Shown: one piece after another, positions 11,640-23,000 of the stretch | How the letters are laid out: each line of letters starts with the position of its first letter | Numbering within the stretch: position 1 is the stretch's first letter | Source: a virus | IMG/VR virus record: IMGVR_UViG_3300025102_000205 | Location: 1 to 28,359 of that record | DNA: 28,359 bases | Direction: 5' to 3' (one strand) | The notes under the pieces: model-generated | Told to the model about the DNA's origin: nothing | Seen by the model: the letters and a program-made list of their open reading frames with translations, nothing else | The model's database searches: none | Program-made: the position numbers and the translations under genes

Positions 11640-13145
11640 ATGGCAATAAAATATTTATCTAATATTAATCTTGATAATAACGAGTTAAAAAGCTTTATTG
11701 TCGATAATCAATCATCTAACCCTACTGGACTAGCGGGCGAAGGACAATTAATTTATAGAACAGATACTAATGAGTTATACTATCACACTGGTAGTAATAC
11801 ATGGGTTGCCATATCCTCTGGTATGGTTACATGGATTTTATCAGCAGATTCTGGATCTGATCAAACAATAAACAACGGAGAAACTGCTACGATAAATGGA
11901 GAAAGTGGATTTATAACAACAACAGTAGGCGCAACTAGAAAGGTTGAAATTACTATGGATGATAATGCACCTAGTGCTGCAGCAGGCACAGTCGCATTTC
12001 CAACTAGTATTGGTTACAATAAAAAAGGACAAATTACAGCAGTTACTGCTGGCACACAACCAGTAACTAGCTTTACTATATCAGATACTGTTTCTCCTGC
12101 TGCCGGTACACAAACTGTAGAAAACGGAAATACAATAACATTCGCACACAATGTTGGATTAACATCTGTAGTGTCAGCTACAGACACTGTAACATATAAT
12201 TTAAAACTAGATGACTTACCAGATATGACTCAAGCTTGGGTTAACACTGATGAGTTTATTGTATTAGATGGTACAGCGCAAAAAAGAAAAGCAAGTAGTG
12301 AAATTCCTCTTAACCTATTAGGATTGCCTGGTGCAAATTTAGATATTAATACAAATAAACTTGTAAATGTAACAAATCCTACAGATGCACAAGACGCAGC
12401 TACAAAAGCATATGTTGATGCTGCTGTAACTGGACTTTTAGAATTTAAAGGAGGTTTTGATGGTAGCACAGGTAAAGTAACTGGTACTACTGATTTTCTT
12501 GATAGCAGAGGAACACAAATTGCATGTGCAGTTGGTGACACTTATGTAGTAACGACAGCTGGTACATTTTATACAGAAACAGTCGAAGTTGGTGATACAT
12601 TAATTTGTCAAACCGCAACTGCAGCTGGGGCGGGAGCATTAACTGACTGGATTACAGTTCAAAATAATATTGGAATAGCAACAGCAACAACAACTGGAGT
12701 TGTAAGTATTCCAACCGCAGGAGGCCTTTCGGTAACTGCTGCAGGTGCTGTGTCTATAGCCGATCAAACAGGTTTAACCGCTGCAACATATGGAGATGCC
12801 AATACAGTTGGACAATTTTCAGTCGATGGAAAAGGGGTAATTACTGGAGCAGCTGATGTTGATATAGCAATAACCGCATCTCAAGTAACAGACTTTTGTA
12901 CTGAAGTTCAATCTTGTGTAGGAACAAATTTAAATTATGCAGTTGACATTGGAGATGGTTCAACTAACCCTATTATTGTAACTCATAACTTAGGAACACT
13001 AGATGTAATTGTACAGTTAGTATTAAAGTCTACTGGCGAAACAATTTATGCAGATACAGTCAGAAACAGTACAACACAAGTAACTATAACTACTACAACA
13101 ACTTTAGCTACTGCTGAAGCTAGGATTTTGGTAACCGCTGTGTAA
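11640..13145 (+). CDS. Tail fibre protein
   Basis: 501 aa, starting MAIKYLSNINLDNNELKSFI. The opening resembles the N-termini of the three S74 fibres (MA(I/L)K.LS...(I/L)...). It is followed by NPTGLAGEGQLIYRTDTNE, the GEGQ(L/I)YY.T.T.(E/K)LY motif of phage fibres, and after residue about 240 by KLVNVTNPTDAQDAATKAYV, the common fibre repeat in which DAATKAYVD precedes a trimerisation segment. The end PIIVTHNLGTLDVIVQL...A RILVTAV-like strands resembles the tip domain of the previous gene. It has no S74 domain, so it may be a stalk or short fibre. Confidence 0.75.
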   Translation: MAIKYLSNINLDNNELKSFIVDNQSSNPTGLAGEGQLIYRTDTNELYYHTGSNTWVAISSGMVTWILSADSGSDQTINNGETATINGESGFITTTVGATRKVEITMDDNAPSAAAGTVAFPTSIGYNKKGQITAVTAGTQPVTSFTISDTVSPAAGTQTVENGNTITFAHNVGLTSVVSATDTVTYNLKLDDLPDMTQAWVNTDEFIVLDGTAQKRKASSEIPLNLLGLPGANLDINTNKLVNVTNPTDAQDAATKAYVDAAVTGLLEFKGGFDGSTGKVTGTTDFLDSRGTQIACAVGDTYVVTTAGTFYTETVEVGDTLICQTATAAGAGALTDWITVQNNIGIATATTTGVVSIPTAGGLSVTAAGAVSIADQTGLTAATYGDANTVGQFSVDGKGVITGAADVDIAITASQVTDFCTEVQSCVGTNLNYAVDIGDGSTNPIIVTHNLGTLDVIVQLVLKSTGETIYADTVRNSTTQVTITTTTTLATAEARILVTAV

Positions 13146-13163
13146 AACATTAACTTTACATAC

Positions 13164-16130
13164 ATGGCGTTAAAATTCTTAAGTAGCGGAGACATAGATG
13201 GGGAATTTAAAATAGAAGTAGCTGGACCAAAGCTACAATTAAAACCCACTACTCAAAACAATGCATCTGTTATAGAATTAGGAGTATTAAATGCAGGCAC
13301 TAATGCATATGCAAAAATAGATGCAATCAATCTTCAAAATTATGACACTAATTTAAGGTTTTATACAAATGCTGCCGGCACTACTGCACAAGTAGAAAGA
13401 ATGAGGATAGGCTCATCTTTAATTTCATTTCCAACAATCACAGAGCTTCGCGGGGACATAGGATCTGCTAAGTTTGCTGTTGGCAATATGGGAGATGCAT
13501 CTAGTCAAATGATGGTGTCATCAAGAGGTTTTATAACTTTTAATGTTAGTAATACTGGAAGCGGACTAGATGCGCTTGAAAGATTAAGAATTACATCTAC
13601 AGGTGCAATATCTGTCGGCTCGACAGGAACCAACTATGGTTCATCTGGTCAAGTATTAACATCTGGTGGTAACTCTAATCCTACATGGACAACTCCAACA
13701 ACAGGAACAGTTACTGGCACTGGAGTTGCAACAAGAGTGGCTTTTTGGTCATCAACTACTGCATTAAGCAGTAATGCAAATTTGTATTGGGATAACACAA
13801 ATAGTAGGCTAGGTATAGGTGTATCACCATCATATAAATTACAAATTTTAGAAACTGGAGGTGCAACTACGAATATTGGAGTATACTCAAACGTGCAAGG
13901 AAACGGCACAAACAATTATTCTTTTTATGCAGATGCCACACAAGGAACTTCTACAAATTTTGCTTTTTATGCTGCTTCAGGAAAGTCAGCATTTTTAAAT
14001 GACGTTGGAATAAATACTGATGCACCTACTGAAAAACTAGAGGTAAAAACAGGCAGTATATTTATAAATGCAGAAAATGAAGGTTTAATAGTAGATTCAG
14101 TTTCTAAGAGAGTTGGGTTTATGAAATATAGTGGACATGAAGCATATATTTCTAGAGTAGCTGGGCAAGATTTTGCAATTGTTAGAACTGGTGGCACCGA
14201 CATAAAAGATGGCTCATCAATTACAAAAGATTTAGATATTAGTGGTTCCGGAGACGCAACCTTTGGAGGTAATGTAACCATGTCTAAAGCAGCACCAGTT
14301 TTAGAAATTTCATCTACAAGTGGCGGTGCAGCGCAGATTATAATAGGTAGAACAGCGGACACTAAAGCAAAGATAAAAGCTGGAGACGCACTGGCTGGAG
14401 ATCTTACTTTTTCAACTGGAGGAAGTCGTAGGATAGAAATAGCTAATGGTGGTGGTATTACATTTAACAATGCTTTAACCGCGACTACTGCATCTTTTTC
14501 GGGAGATATAAATATTAACGGGGGAACAGGTTATAATGATAAAAGTAATATTTATCTGTCTAATAGCAGGACTTTAATACAGTCAGATATTGTAGACCAA
14601 ACTGCTAATGGAGATACAAGTTTAGATTTTCAAACAAGAAGTGGGGGTAGCACATCATCCGCTATATTTATTGATGAATTTAGAAGAGTAGGAATCGGAA
14701 CGACTTCGCCTACAAGTATACTACAAATAAAAAAATCTACACTACCTAGAATTACTTTAACAAAAACTGGAGTATTAGATTGGTTTATAGGTAATCCATC
14801 ACAAGGAGCAAGTAATAATTTTACAATAGGTACTAATTCAGGTAGTAATGATGAAATATTAACTCTTACTAATACTGGAAATGTAGGTATCGGAACTACT
14901 TCGCCTAACGCTAAATTAGAAGTTGCTAGTGGTCAAGCTAAAACTGTTACTTCTGGCGTGGAGTTTGCAAGATTTGGAACATCAAATGAAGCATCAAATT
15001 ATGCAACTTTAAATTGTGAGATGAAAGGTGGAGCTACGGCTGCTGATAGAAAATGGATATTTCAAACAATAGAAGCTGGGGTTGCTAATGCGGGTAATAT
15101 AATTTTTCAACCTGATGGAGGAAAAGTAGGAATTGGAACTGATTCACCTCAATATAAATTAGATATTGATGGGCAAATAAGAGCTGAAGGAATAGTTAAT
15201 ATTGGAGGATTAGGGGTTGCAGCATCTGGAGCCTTGGCTAATGTAGATATAAATGATACAGACACAAACGGAACATCAACAACCTACCAATCAAACATAA
15301 CATTTAAAGCTGCGGGAGTTTTAAAAGCTCAAATAGGTAAATTATCTAATAGCACTAATTATTTTACTGCTGCAAAAAACTTTGATGGTCCAGTTAATAT
15401 AATCGCTAGTGAAATACATAGCGGTCACACACATAGTCAAGAATATATCTTTGGCTATGAACCTGCAAACAGTGGTAACACATGGGGGTTAAATATAGTA
15501 GATGACACAAACACACCTAACAGTATATATATTGGAGCTGAAGGACTACACAACAATTCAAGTATATTTTTTCATGGTTATGTTAATGCTTTATGTGTAA
15601 CAAGAATAAGTTTAAATCAAACTTTAGGACAATGGTTATTTGATGCTCCAGATTGTGGAACTAGTAGTACATCAGTTAAATGGAGAAAGTATAATGTCGC
15701 TGGCTACATGCAAAACATGATAAATTTTGAGTCAAGTGGAACTATAAATAATGCAACAGGTAGTTATGGTTCAATTAGCTCAGATGAAAGGGTAAAAGAA
15801 AATATAGTTGAAGCAACTTCTAAGTTAGATGATATATTATCACTTAGAGTTAAAAACTTTAACTTTATAGGTGATGACTTTAAACAAATAGGTTTAATAG
15901 CTCAAGAGGTTGAAGAAGTTTTCCCTTCTTGGGTTACTACTAGCGACACTAGAATATATAAAACACATGATGAACATGGTGTACCTTTGGAAGAACAAGG
16001 TGAACTTGTTTCTGGATATGAGGATGGTAAAGGTTTAAAAGTAGGTATGGAGTTCGCTGTGCTTGTTAAAACAATACAAGAGCTAAATGCTAAAATAGTA
16101 GCATTAGAATCTAGAATAAACGAAATGTAG
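13164..16130 (+). CDS. Tail fibre/spike with C-terminal S74 self-cleaving chaperone
   Basis: 988 aa, opening MALKFLSSGDIDGEFKIEV. The body has repeated fibre motifs of the form (V/L)GIGTTSP.(A/S)KL(E/Q)(V/I), at the DNA level near 13804, 14690, 14882 and 15128, and bears no signal peptide. From residue 873 an intramolecular chaperone domain follows: S873-D-E-R-V-K878 ENIVEATSKLDDIL, then IGLIAQEVEEVFPSW, and ends IQELNAKIVALESRINEM, a trimeric coil. By analogy to endosialidase, Ser873 and Lys878 form the cleavage dyad, releasing about 116 residues after trimerisation. Receptor binding is the likely role; the target is unknown. Confidence 0.9.
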   Translation: MALKFLSSGDIDGEFKIEVAGPKLQLKPTTQNNASVIELGVLNAGTNAYAKIDAINLQNYDTNLRFYTNAAGTTAQVERMRIGSSLISFPTITELRGDIGSAKFAVGNMGDASSQMMVSSRGFITFNVSNTGSGLDALERLRITSTGAISVGSTGTNYGSSGQVLTSGGNSNPTWTTPTTGTVTGTGVATRVAFWSSTTALSSNANLYWDNTNSRLGIGVSPSYKLQILETGGATTNIGVYSNVQGNGTNNYSFYADATQGTSTNFAFYAASGKSAFLNDVGINTDAPTEKLEVKTGSIFINAENEGLIVDSVSKRVGFMKYSGHEAYISRVAGQDFAIVRTGGTDIKDGSSITKDLDISGSGDATFGGNVTMSKAAPVLEISSTSGGAAQIIIGRTADTKAKIKAGDALAGDLTFSTGGSRRIEIANGGGITFNNALTATTASFSGDININGGTGYNDKSNIYLSNSRTLIQSDIVDQTANGDTSLDFQTRSGGSTSSAIFIDEFRRVGIGTTSPTSILQIKKSTLPRITLTKTGVLDWFIGNPSQGASNNFTIGTNSGSNDEILTLTNTGNVGIGTTSPNAKLEVASGQAKTVTSGVEFARFGTSNEASNYATLNCEMKGGATAADRKWIFQTIEAGVANAGNIIFQPDGGKVGIGTDSPQYKLDIDGQIRAEGIVNIGGLGVAASGALANVDINDTDTNGTSTTYQSNITFKAAGVLKAQIGKLSNSTNYFTAAKNFDGPVNIIASEIHSGHTHSQEYIFGYEPANSGNTWGLNIVDDTNTPNSIYIGAEGLHNNSSIFFHGYVNALCVTRISLNQTLGQWLFDAPDCGTSSTSVKWRKYNVAGYMQNMINFESSGTINNATGSYGSISSDERVKENIVEATSKLDDILSLRVKNFNFIGDDFKQIGLIAQEVEEVFPSWVTTSDTRIYKTHDEHGVPLEEQGELVSGYEDGKGLKVGMEFAVLVKTIQELNAKIVALESRINEM

Positions 16131-16157
16131 TTAAAAAAATGTATTCTTATAATTAAC

Positions 16158-16165
16158 TATCTTTG
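16158..16165 (+). promoter_or_regulatory. Bacteroidota -7 element TATCTTTG
   Basis: Exact TAnnTTTG 14 bases before the ATG at 16180. Same sequence as the -7 box of groEL. It suggests that each large fibre has its own promoter; near-matches precede 13164 (TAACTTTA, 13151-13158) and 20035 (TATATTTA, 20014-20021). Confidence 0.5.
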
Positions 16166-16179
16166 AATAAATATAAAAT

Positions 16180-19100
16180 ATGGCAATTAAGTTTTTAAGT
16201 AGTGAGAATATAGCTGGAGATATAGATGTAACTCTCTCTAAAAATGGCATAACATATTTAGCTGTAACCAATACAGATAATGGTGCCTCCGCGAACGCGC
16301 GTGTACAGGTAGTAGGGGAATCTTCACAACTTGACCTTATTGCTACTAGCGCTGGATATACAGGTGTCACAGGTTGGGCAGATTCAGGGATTGTATCTAC
16401 AGATTCTGGAGCTAGTGGAGGCTTAAAACTTAACTCCCAAGCAGGCGGTATACAATTACAATCTTCAACTACATCATATGTAATAATGGATGCTAGTGGT
16501 TATTTAGGTGTAAATATGACACCAGATACATCGGTTAGGTTGTCGGTTAGTGGTGCTATTGGACCAACTAACGGAACCGAGGGCGCACCGACACATACAT
16601 TTTATGGCGATCCAAATACTGGAATGTTTAGAAGTGGTGCCGATACATTAGGATTCAGTACAGGTGGAACAACTAGATTGTCGGTTAGAGCAGCAGGAAT
16701 TGATGTTGTAGGAGAAACAGAAACAGATACAGCTTTAGTTACTGATAAATTAGGTATAGGGGCTATCAATAATAGTTTCAATTTATATAACAACGGAACA
16801 ACTTATCTGAATGGTGATACTACAGTTGATGCTACATTTACTGTGTCAAATACAGCAACTACAAGTTCAGTATCTACTCAGTTTATGTATGGTAAGAGAA
16901 CAAACTCATCAGATGGACCTATTGGTGAAATAATATATTCTAATAATGGTGATAGTGTTGCAACATTAGCAGGTTTTAGAGATGGAGCAGATGATAAAGG
17001 TTCTTTAGTTTTTCAAACACAAAATGGTTCTGCTGGTTTTGCTACTAGGCTTACTATAGCTGCACCTGGTGATGCAACCTTTACAAATAATTTAACCTTT
17101 CCAGACGCAGGACTATCTAGTAGTGCATCAGCAACTAATTTCGGTGTTTATACTACAGAAATAAGGTTGATAGACACTCCTAATGGTGGATTAAAACAAT
17201 GTAGAGTAATTACAGATAATTATGGTGAATGGGTTTTAGTAGGAAGATTTGCGGCGTCTGCTATGACATCTATTCAAGGCGTTTGGTCTTCAGAATCTGG
17301 TTTAGACACATCAACCTCACAAAGCACTACAACTAAATTTTCTGCTGATTTTGGTGATAGTTATCCTACAGAAGTTAGGATAATGGGATCAACAGATTTT
17401 ACTAAATGGAGAGATAATAGAACAATTGACTTTATTTATGGTGTTCCAGAAGGAAGGGCATGGAAATATTTTTTTAGTGGAGGTGCCGCAAACGGTATGA
17501 CATCTGTTGGCCCAAATCACAGTGGTAATAATAAGTTTGGATGGAACATAAATGGTAGTTACGATGGATTCGGTAGGTGGGTAAACCCAGCTCAAACCTC
17601 AGTTGGTATGTCTGATACTAATGTTACAAATCCATCCGCTGCATACACCACAGCTACCAACAATGCTTTTAATTGGCATTCCGCTAGTGATGCTAAAATG
17701 ACCGTTTCAGCTACAAGGACATTTAGTGGACAAGATAGTTTTGAAACAGCAGGGTTTGGTAAAGATGATGCTATTCAAGGATTTTTTGATGAATATCCTA
17801 ATGAAACAAACAACATGCAGGGTGGAGTTGATTTTAGTTCTTCTGTATGGGTGTTAATAAAACTACCTACTGCTATAAGCAGTGGTTCTGGTGGTGGTTC
17901 TGGTAATCAGTGGGCTGGAGGCCCAACCACAATACACAATACTAATACTGGTTCTGTCGGTATAGGAACATCCAACCCAGGGGTTACAGGAAAAGGACTG
18001 GAAATTCAAAACATAGGAAACGACACAACAGCTTCGTTAAAATTAACAGGTCATAATAATACAGGCACTCCTGGTGCAGCAACATCTACAGAATTAAAAC
18101 ATATAGGAGATAGTTTAAAGTTTGCAATCAATCATGCGGGCACAGATGCATTAACTATTGGTAGTAGTGCTAGTACAATAGGATTTACACTTGCTAACAC
18201 TACTGAATTAGGAACATATCCACAAGGAGCTGTAAAAAGAATTAGAATGGCTCAAGGTGGTGAAATACATTTTGGGGATACAACAACCGCAGCACCTTTA
18301 GGCATAACTGAAGGAGCATGGGATAATTTTGGAGATCAAGATAGATTAAGTATATATGCTCGAAACGATTTTAGTGTTTATTCTTATGGTGGTGCATCTC
18401 CATTAACAACTCCAAAACTACATATCGATGATGCTAATTCATATTTTCAAGGATCTAACTTTGGAATTGGAACAACTTCACCCGACCACCCTTTGGAAGT
18501 TGTAGGAGTTATATCAAGTGCAGATTCAGGGTTACAAAAATCAACTTTTGCTAATGTTGGTAATGATTTAGTTTTAACTGCTAATGCAGATGCAACTAAT
18601 GTAACAGCTAACATATTATTTAAAAGTTCTGGCTCAGGTGGTGGTGCAGTAAGCGAAAAAATGCGTATTGCTTCTACTGGTGCAGTTGGAATTGATAATA
18701 GTTCGCCTGATAGTTTTAATGGTAGTGGAACTACATCTTCATCATTAGTTATAGGTAAAGGAACAAGTAGTATTTCACCACAATTAACTTTATGGCAAGG
18801 CAATTCAGCACAAGCAACTATTAATTTTGCAAGTGCTAATACTGGTGCTGGTCAATATGAAGGTAGGATTCGTTATACAAGAGATACTGGTGTTATGGAT
18901 TTTAGAACTAACGGTGTAGCAAATGTATTGGTTTTAACCTCTTCAGGAAACGTAGGAATCAATGATACATCAGCCCCTAATAGATTAAGTGTAAGTGATA
19001 GTGGAAATTTAGTTTGTAGATTTACAGGTGGAACAACATTTTCTTTAATTCAAAACAATACAGATAGTTCAGTTATATTTTCAGCAAATCACGGTAATGC

Positions 19101-19527
19101 ATCTCCCACCGGAGTTGAAAAAAGATTTATATGGCAAATGGCTGGAGGCACAGCAAAAATGAAACTTGATGACGGAACGTTAACAGTATCAGCAGATTTA
19201 ATAGCTTATGGTTCACCATCAGATAAAAGATTAAAAGAAAATATTAAACCAATTGAATCAGCTTTAGATAAAGTAGAGAAACTACAAGGTGTAACGTTTG
19301 ATTGGAAAGATAAAAAACAAGATAAAGCTTATGATCCTGATCAAAATTGGAAACATGATATAGGGTTTATAGCTCAAGACGTACAGAAAGTTATACCAGA
19401 GCTTGTAAGAGAAAATAAAGATGGGATGCTTTCAATGAGGCATCAAGGTATGGCGCCAATATTACTTGAAGCAATTAAGGAATTAAAAGCTGAAGTAGAA
19501 GAACTTAAAAAACAAATTAAACAATGA
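16180..19527 (+). CDS. Tail fibre/spike with C-terminal S74 self-cleaving chaperone
   Basis: 1115 aa, the largest protein here, opening MAIKFLSSENIAGDIDVTLS. The body contains HTFYGDPNTGMFRSGADTLGFSTGG-type and VGIGTSNPG / FGIGTTSPDHPLE fibre motifs. A middle part (about 330-580) is less repetitive and aromatic (RDNRTIDFIYGVPEGRAWKY) and may be a receptor-binding or sugar-binding domain. A Gly/Ser linker (SGSGGGSGNQW) follows. The S74 domain begins at S1014-D-K-R-L-K1019 ENIKPIESALDKV and continues IGFIAQDVQKVIPELV to the coil AIKELKAEVEELKKQIKQ; Ser1014/Lys1019 is the expected cleavage dyad. It overlaps the next gene by ATGA. Confidence 0.9.
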   Translation: MAIKFLSSENIAGDIDVTLSKNGITYLAVTNTDNGASANARVQVVGESSQLDLIATSAGYTGVTGWADSGIVSTDSGASGGLKLNSQAGGIQLQSSTTSYVIMDASGYLGVNMTPDTSVRLSVSGAIGPTNGTEGAPTHTFYGDPNTGMFRSGADTLGFSTGGTTRLSVRAAGIDVVGETETDTALVTDKLGIGAINNSFNLYNNGTTYLNGDTTVDATFTVSNTATTSSVSTQFMYGKRTNSSDGPIGEIIYSNNGDSVATLAGFRDGADDKGSLVFQTQNGSAGFATRLTIAAPGDATFTNNLTFPDAGLSSSASATNFGVYTTEIRLIDTPNGGLKQCRVITDNYGEWVLVGRFAASAMTSIQGVWSSESGLDTSTSQSTTTKFSADFGDSYPTEVRIMGSTDFTKWRDNRTIDFIYGVPEGRAWKYFFSGGAANGMTSVGPNHSGNNKFGWNINGSYDGFGRWVNPAQTSVGMSDTNVTNPSAAYTTATNNAFNWHSASDAKMTVSATRTFSGQDSFETAGFGKDDAIQGFFDEYPNETNNMQGGVDFSSSVWVLIKLPTAISSGSGGGSGNQWAGGPTTIHNTNTGSVGIGTSNPGVTGKGLEIQNIGNDTTASLKLTGHNNTGTPGAATSTELKHIGDSLKFAINHAGTDALTIGSSASTIGFTLANTTELGTYPQGAVKRIRMAQGGEIHFGDTTTAAPLGITEGAWDNFGDQDRLSIYARNDFSVYSYGGASPLTTPKLHIDDANSYFQGSNFGIGTTSPDHPLEVVGVISSADSGLQKSTFANVGNDLVLTANADATNVTANILFKSSGSGGGAVSEKMRIASTGAVGIDNSSPDSFNGSGTTSSSLVIGKGTSSISPQLTLWQGNSAQATINFASANTGAGQYEGRIRYTRDTGVMDFRTNGVANVLVLTSSGNVGINDTSAPNRLSVSDSGNLVCRFTGGTTFSLIQNNTDSSVIFSANHGNASPTGVEKRFIWQMAGGTAKMKLDDGTLTVSADLIAYGSPSDKRLKENIKPIESALDKVEKLQGVTFDWKDKKQDKAYDPDQNWKHDIGFIAQDVQKVIPELVRENKDGMLSMRHQGMAPILLEAIKELKAEVEELKKQIKQ

Positions 19528-20003
19528 GTTTACCAAGTTCAGGAGAAATAAAGGCAAGTCAAATGAATACCGTAGCAAGTAGGTCGGCAACTGCCAATGC
19601 ACCTTTGTCTGGTACTAGCTCAACGCCACAAAATGGTTCATTAGTTAAAATATATGCTACAGCTACTCCAGCAGTCAATCAAAGTGCACCACATTCATTT
19701 AGTGAATTTTACGGAAGAAGCTTTGTGTCTTTAACAGCTTTTTTAGTTGGTAACCCATCAGCGTTTGTTTCGGATATGTGTAGTCAATTATCTTCTCAAG
19801 CAACTTATTATCATGATGGGAGTGGTACTTATCCTGTTACTGGTGATATAGTTTACTTAAGCAACTCCACATCAAGCCCAGTAGATGGAGGTACAGGAGT
19901 ACAGTGGCCAATTTTTCCCGGCGGACCTAATGCACCAGTTGGATGGTTTAGAATAACAGGAAGTACTGGAACAGTGCAATCAACAGGAGCTTGTAACCCT
20001 TAA
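19524..20003 (+). CDS. Small fibre-associated protein (159 aa)
   Basis: Begins MSLPSSGEIKASQMNTVASR and reaches APHSFSEFYGRSFVSLTAFL. The pattern LPSSG.I..SQ(V/M)N.E/A... then (H)SFSEFYG is a phage motif that I recall at the start of fibre or collar-linked proteins. The second half (GDIVYLSNSTSSPVDGGTG, then GWFRITGSTGTVQS) is beta-rich and Gly/Ser-rich and could be a small tip domain. It is translationally coupled to the giant fibre upstream by ATGA, so the products may interact. It has no signal peptide. Role inferred from context. Confidence 0.65.
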   Translation: MSLPSSGEIKASQMNTVASRSATANAPLSGTSSTPQNGSLVKIYATATPAVNQSAPHSFSEFYGRSFVSLTAFLVGNPSAFVSDMCSQLSSQATYYHDGSGTYPVTGDIVYLSNSTSSPVDGGTGVQWPIFPGGPNAPVGWFRITGSTGTVQSTGACNP

Positions 20004-20034
20004 GTTTAATTAATATATTTATAAAAAGATAGTA

Positions 20035-23000
20035 ATGGCAATAAAAATATTAAGTAGCGAAAATATAACAGGGAATGTACATCTAACAGATGAAAAAATA
20101 TTAGCTTTTAGAAGCACTAATGATTACTCTATACAATATAGAGATTTAGATTTCAGATTTATTGGTTCAGCAGATGGTACAACAAATAGATTCTTTTCTT
20201 TTGGGCATTATACATCTGATAATCCAGCGGGTACCTGGAATGGTAAAGTTTATATAAATTCATATACAGGTGCAGTAGGAATCGGAGCAAATTTGCCTGA
20301 TGGTAATTTAGAAGTTATTGCAAGTACAGTTGTTAGTGGTGCTTCAGATAGTGTAAACAATGTTCTTATAGGTCTACAGTCTGCTAATAGACCAACAATT
20401 ATATTAGATACCGCTGACACTACATATACAAATAGAACTTGGAATATAACTAATGTTGGTTCGGCAGGAAGTTTATTTATTGGAAGAAATGGTCTTGATA
20501 CTATGGTAATGTCTAATGATGGAAAAGTATCAGTATATAATGATTTTATAATAAACAACTCTTCGCCAGAACTATATATGCAAACTGGTGGCTCACATTA
20601 TAACTGGTTATTAGCAGCTCAAGAAAGTGTAGATGCGGGATTTGAAATAGCCTCACAACCTGCTGCTGGTGGAAGTTTTGATATACGCATGTTAATTAAA
20701 GGTGATACTGGAAGAGTAGCTATAGGTGGAACTACAACATCCGCAAATACATTAACGTTACAAGGCACAGGCACCGAGCTAGATTTAACAAACACATCTG
20801 GTAGTGGTAAAAATTATAGATTTAGTTCAGTTTCTAATGGTGATTTTGAAATTATTGATAAAACAGCTAATCAAGAAAGAATGAAAATTGACACTAATGG
20901 TGTCGTTACATTTACATCTCCACAACCTATAGGTGTAGTTTTTAAAACTACAAGTGCAAGTTATGGTGCTATGAATATTTACAAAGACCATACGGGAACT
21001 ACAAGAGGAGCCGCTGGTTTTAATTCTACTTCAATGTATTTCGGTGGTGAAGCAAACACAAACACTATATTACAGGCTGGCGGACAAACGAGTTTATTTT
21101 GTGATGAAGGTAGTCGAAATGTTGTTATTAAAGGAACTACTATTAATGGTGCGTTCGGAGCAAGTAATTCAATACTAGCTGTTAAAGCTGTTTCATCTGG
21201 TGGTGAAGGTATTATACAGATACAAGGTCAAGGTAACCAAAATACAGATACTGTTGGACAAATACAATTTTATAGTTATAATGTATCTACACCTTATGCA
21301 TCAATTGTAGGTAGAAGATACACTAGCGACACTGAAGGTAGTTTAGTTTTCAATACGAGTAATGTTGAAAGGTTTATAATAGCAAACGATGGTGATATTT
21401 ATAATAGAGAGTCTGTAAATAGAGCAAACACTTTTTATGGTTATCATGCTGCTAAAGCTTCTGCAACTGGTACAAGTAATAGTGCTTATGGTTACGAAGC
21501 TTTGTATGATTTAACAACTGGAACAAATAATGTTGCTATAGGAAGATCAGCATTACAAGATTTAACAGTTGGAGCTAGTAATGTTTGTATAGGTAATTCA
21601 GCAGGCTCAGGTGGGGATTTTGGAGAAAGTGTTTTTGTTGGATATTTAGCTGGGCAAGTAAATACTCAAGGTGGTATAGTAGGAATAGGAACTGAAGCAT
21701 TAAAAAATAATACAAGTGTAAACAATACAGCAGTAGGACATAGAGTTTTAATTAACAATACAACAGGAGATTCAAATACAGGATTAGGTTTTAGAGCGTT
21801 AGATACAAATGTAACAGGAAATAACAATACAGCAATAGGTAGTGAATCATTAAAAAACTCAACAGGTGGAAGCAACACAGCTGTTGGAACTCAATCATCT
21901 TTAGACAATACAGGTGGTGGTCAAAATGTAGCAGTAGGAGTTTCAGCCTTAAGAGTTAATACAACAGGAAGCAATGCTGTGGCAATAGGATGGGAAGCAT
22001 TAAAATCAGATGTTACTGTAGAAGAAAGTGTGGCGGTAGGTGCAAGAGCTTTATATAGCCAAACATCAGGTCGTAACCATGCTATTGGTTTTCATTGTCT
22101 ACAAGACTTAACAAGTGGAGTTTATAATACTGGTGTCGGTGGTGAATGTATGGAAAATGTTACTACAGGAGGGGAAAACACCGCAATGGGAGCATTTGCA
22201 TTAAGATTTATAACAACCTCTGGCAATAATACTGCAATAGGATATAAGACTTTATACAGTCAAACTTCAGGAAGCTCCAATACAGGTGTTGGACATCAGG
22301 CGGGAGAGTTTATTAATGATGCTAACTATACTACTCTTGTAGGTGCTCAATGTGGTTCTTTGATAACCAATAATGATTATAACACTATGATGGGGTATTA
22401 CACTGGTAGAAACACAACTACTGGTGAAAACAATGCTTTCTTCGGTGCTATCGCAGGAAGGTTTAATTCAACAGGTAGTAGAAATACTTATATAGGTTGT
22501 CAAGCTGTAGATAACCAAACACACACAGGAAGCGACAATACTGTAGTAGGTTTTGCAGCGGCTCAAAATATAATTTCTGGTTATGACAATATTTTAATTG
22601 GTAAAGGTGTTGCAAGTGGTTTAACAACTGCAAATGCTAACATTGGTATTGGTATTGATGCGTTAGATTCTTGCACAAGTTCTGCTGGTAATGTTGCAAT
22701 AGGTTATGCTTCTATGGGTGGGGGAGCAATGTCTGGAACAGGAAGGAATATTGCTCTTGGAGATGCATCTATGTATAATGTTACAAGCGGTCAAAACAAT
22801 ATTGCTATAGGTTGGAATGCAGGTAGAACAGGTAGTAATACTCCAGATTCATTAGGCTCAATTACTACAAATAGTAACGAAATACAAATGGGTAATAAAT
22901 CTCATTCAGGAGCATTTATTCAAATAGGTTGGACTACGGTTTCAGATGCAAGAGACAAAGGAAATGTTAAAGATGTGCCACATGGATTAGATTTTGTAAA

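Noticed and set aside
13967-14470. A 167-codon minus-strand open frame inside the first S74 fibre gene
   Set aside because: It is hydrophobic and low-complexity and lies opposite a well-supported fibre gene whose Thr/Ala/Gly codons open the antisense frame. No start context or neighbours support it.
21415-22800. CRISPR array or diversity-generating retroelement in the fibre repeats
   Set aside because: The repeats are in-frame protein repeats with degenerate DNA. There is no regular spacer length, no reverse transcriptase and no template/variable repeat pair in the window.
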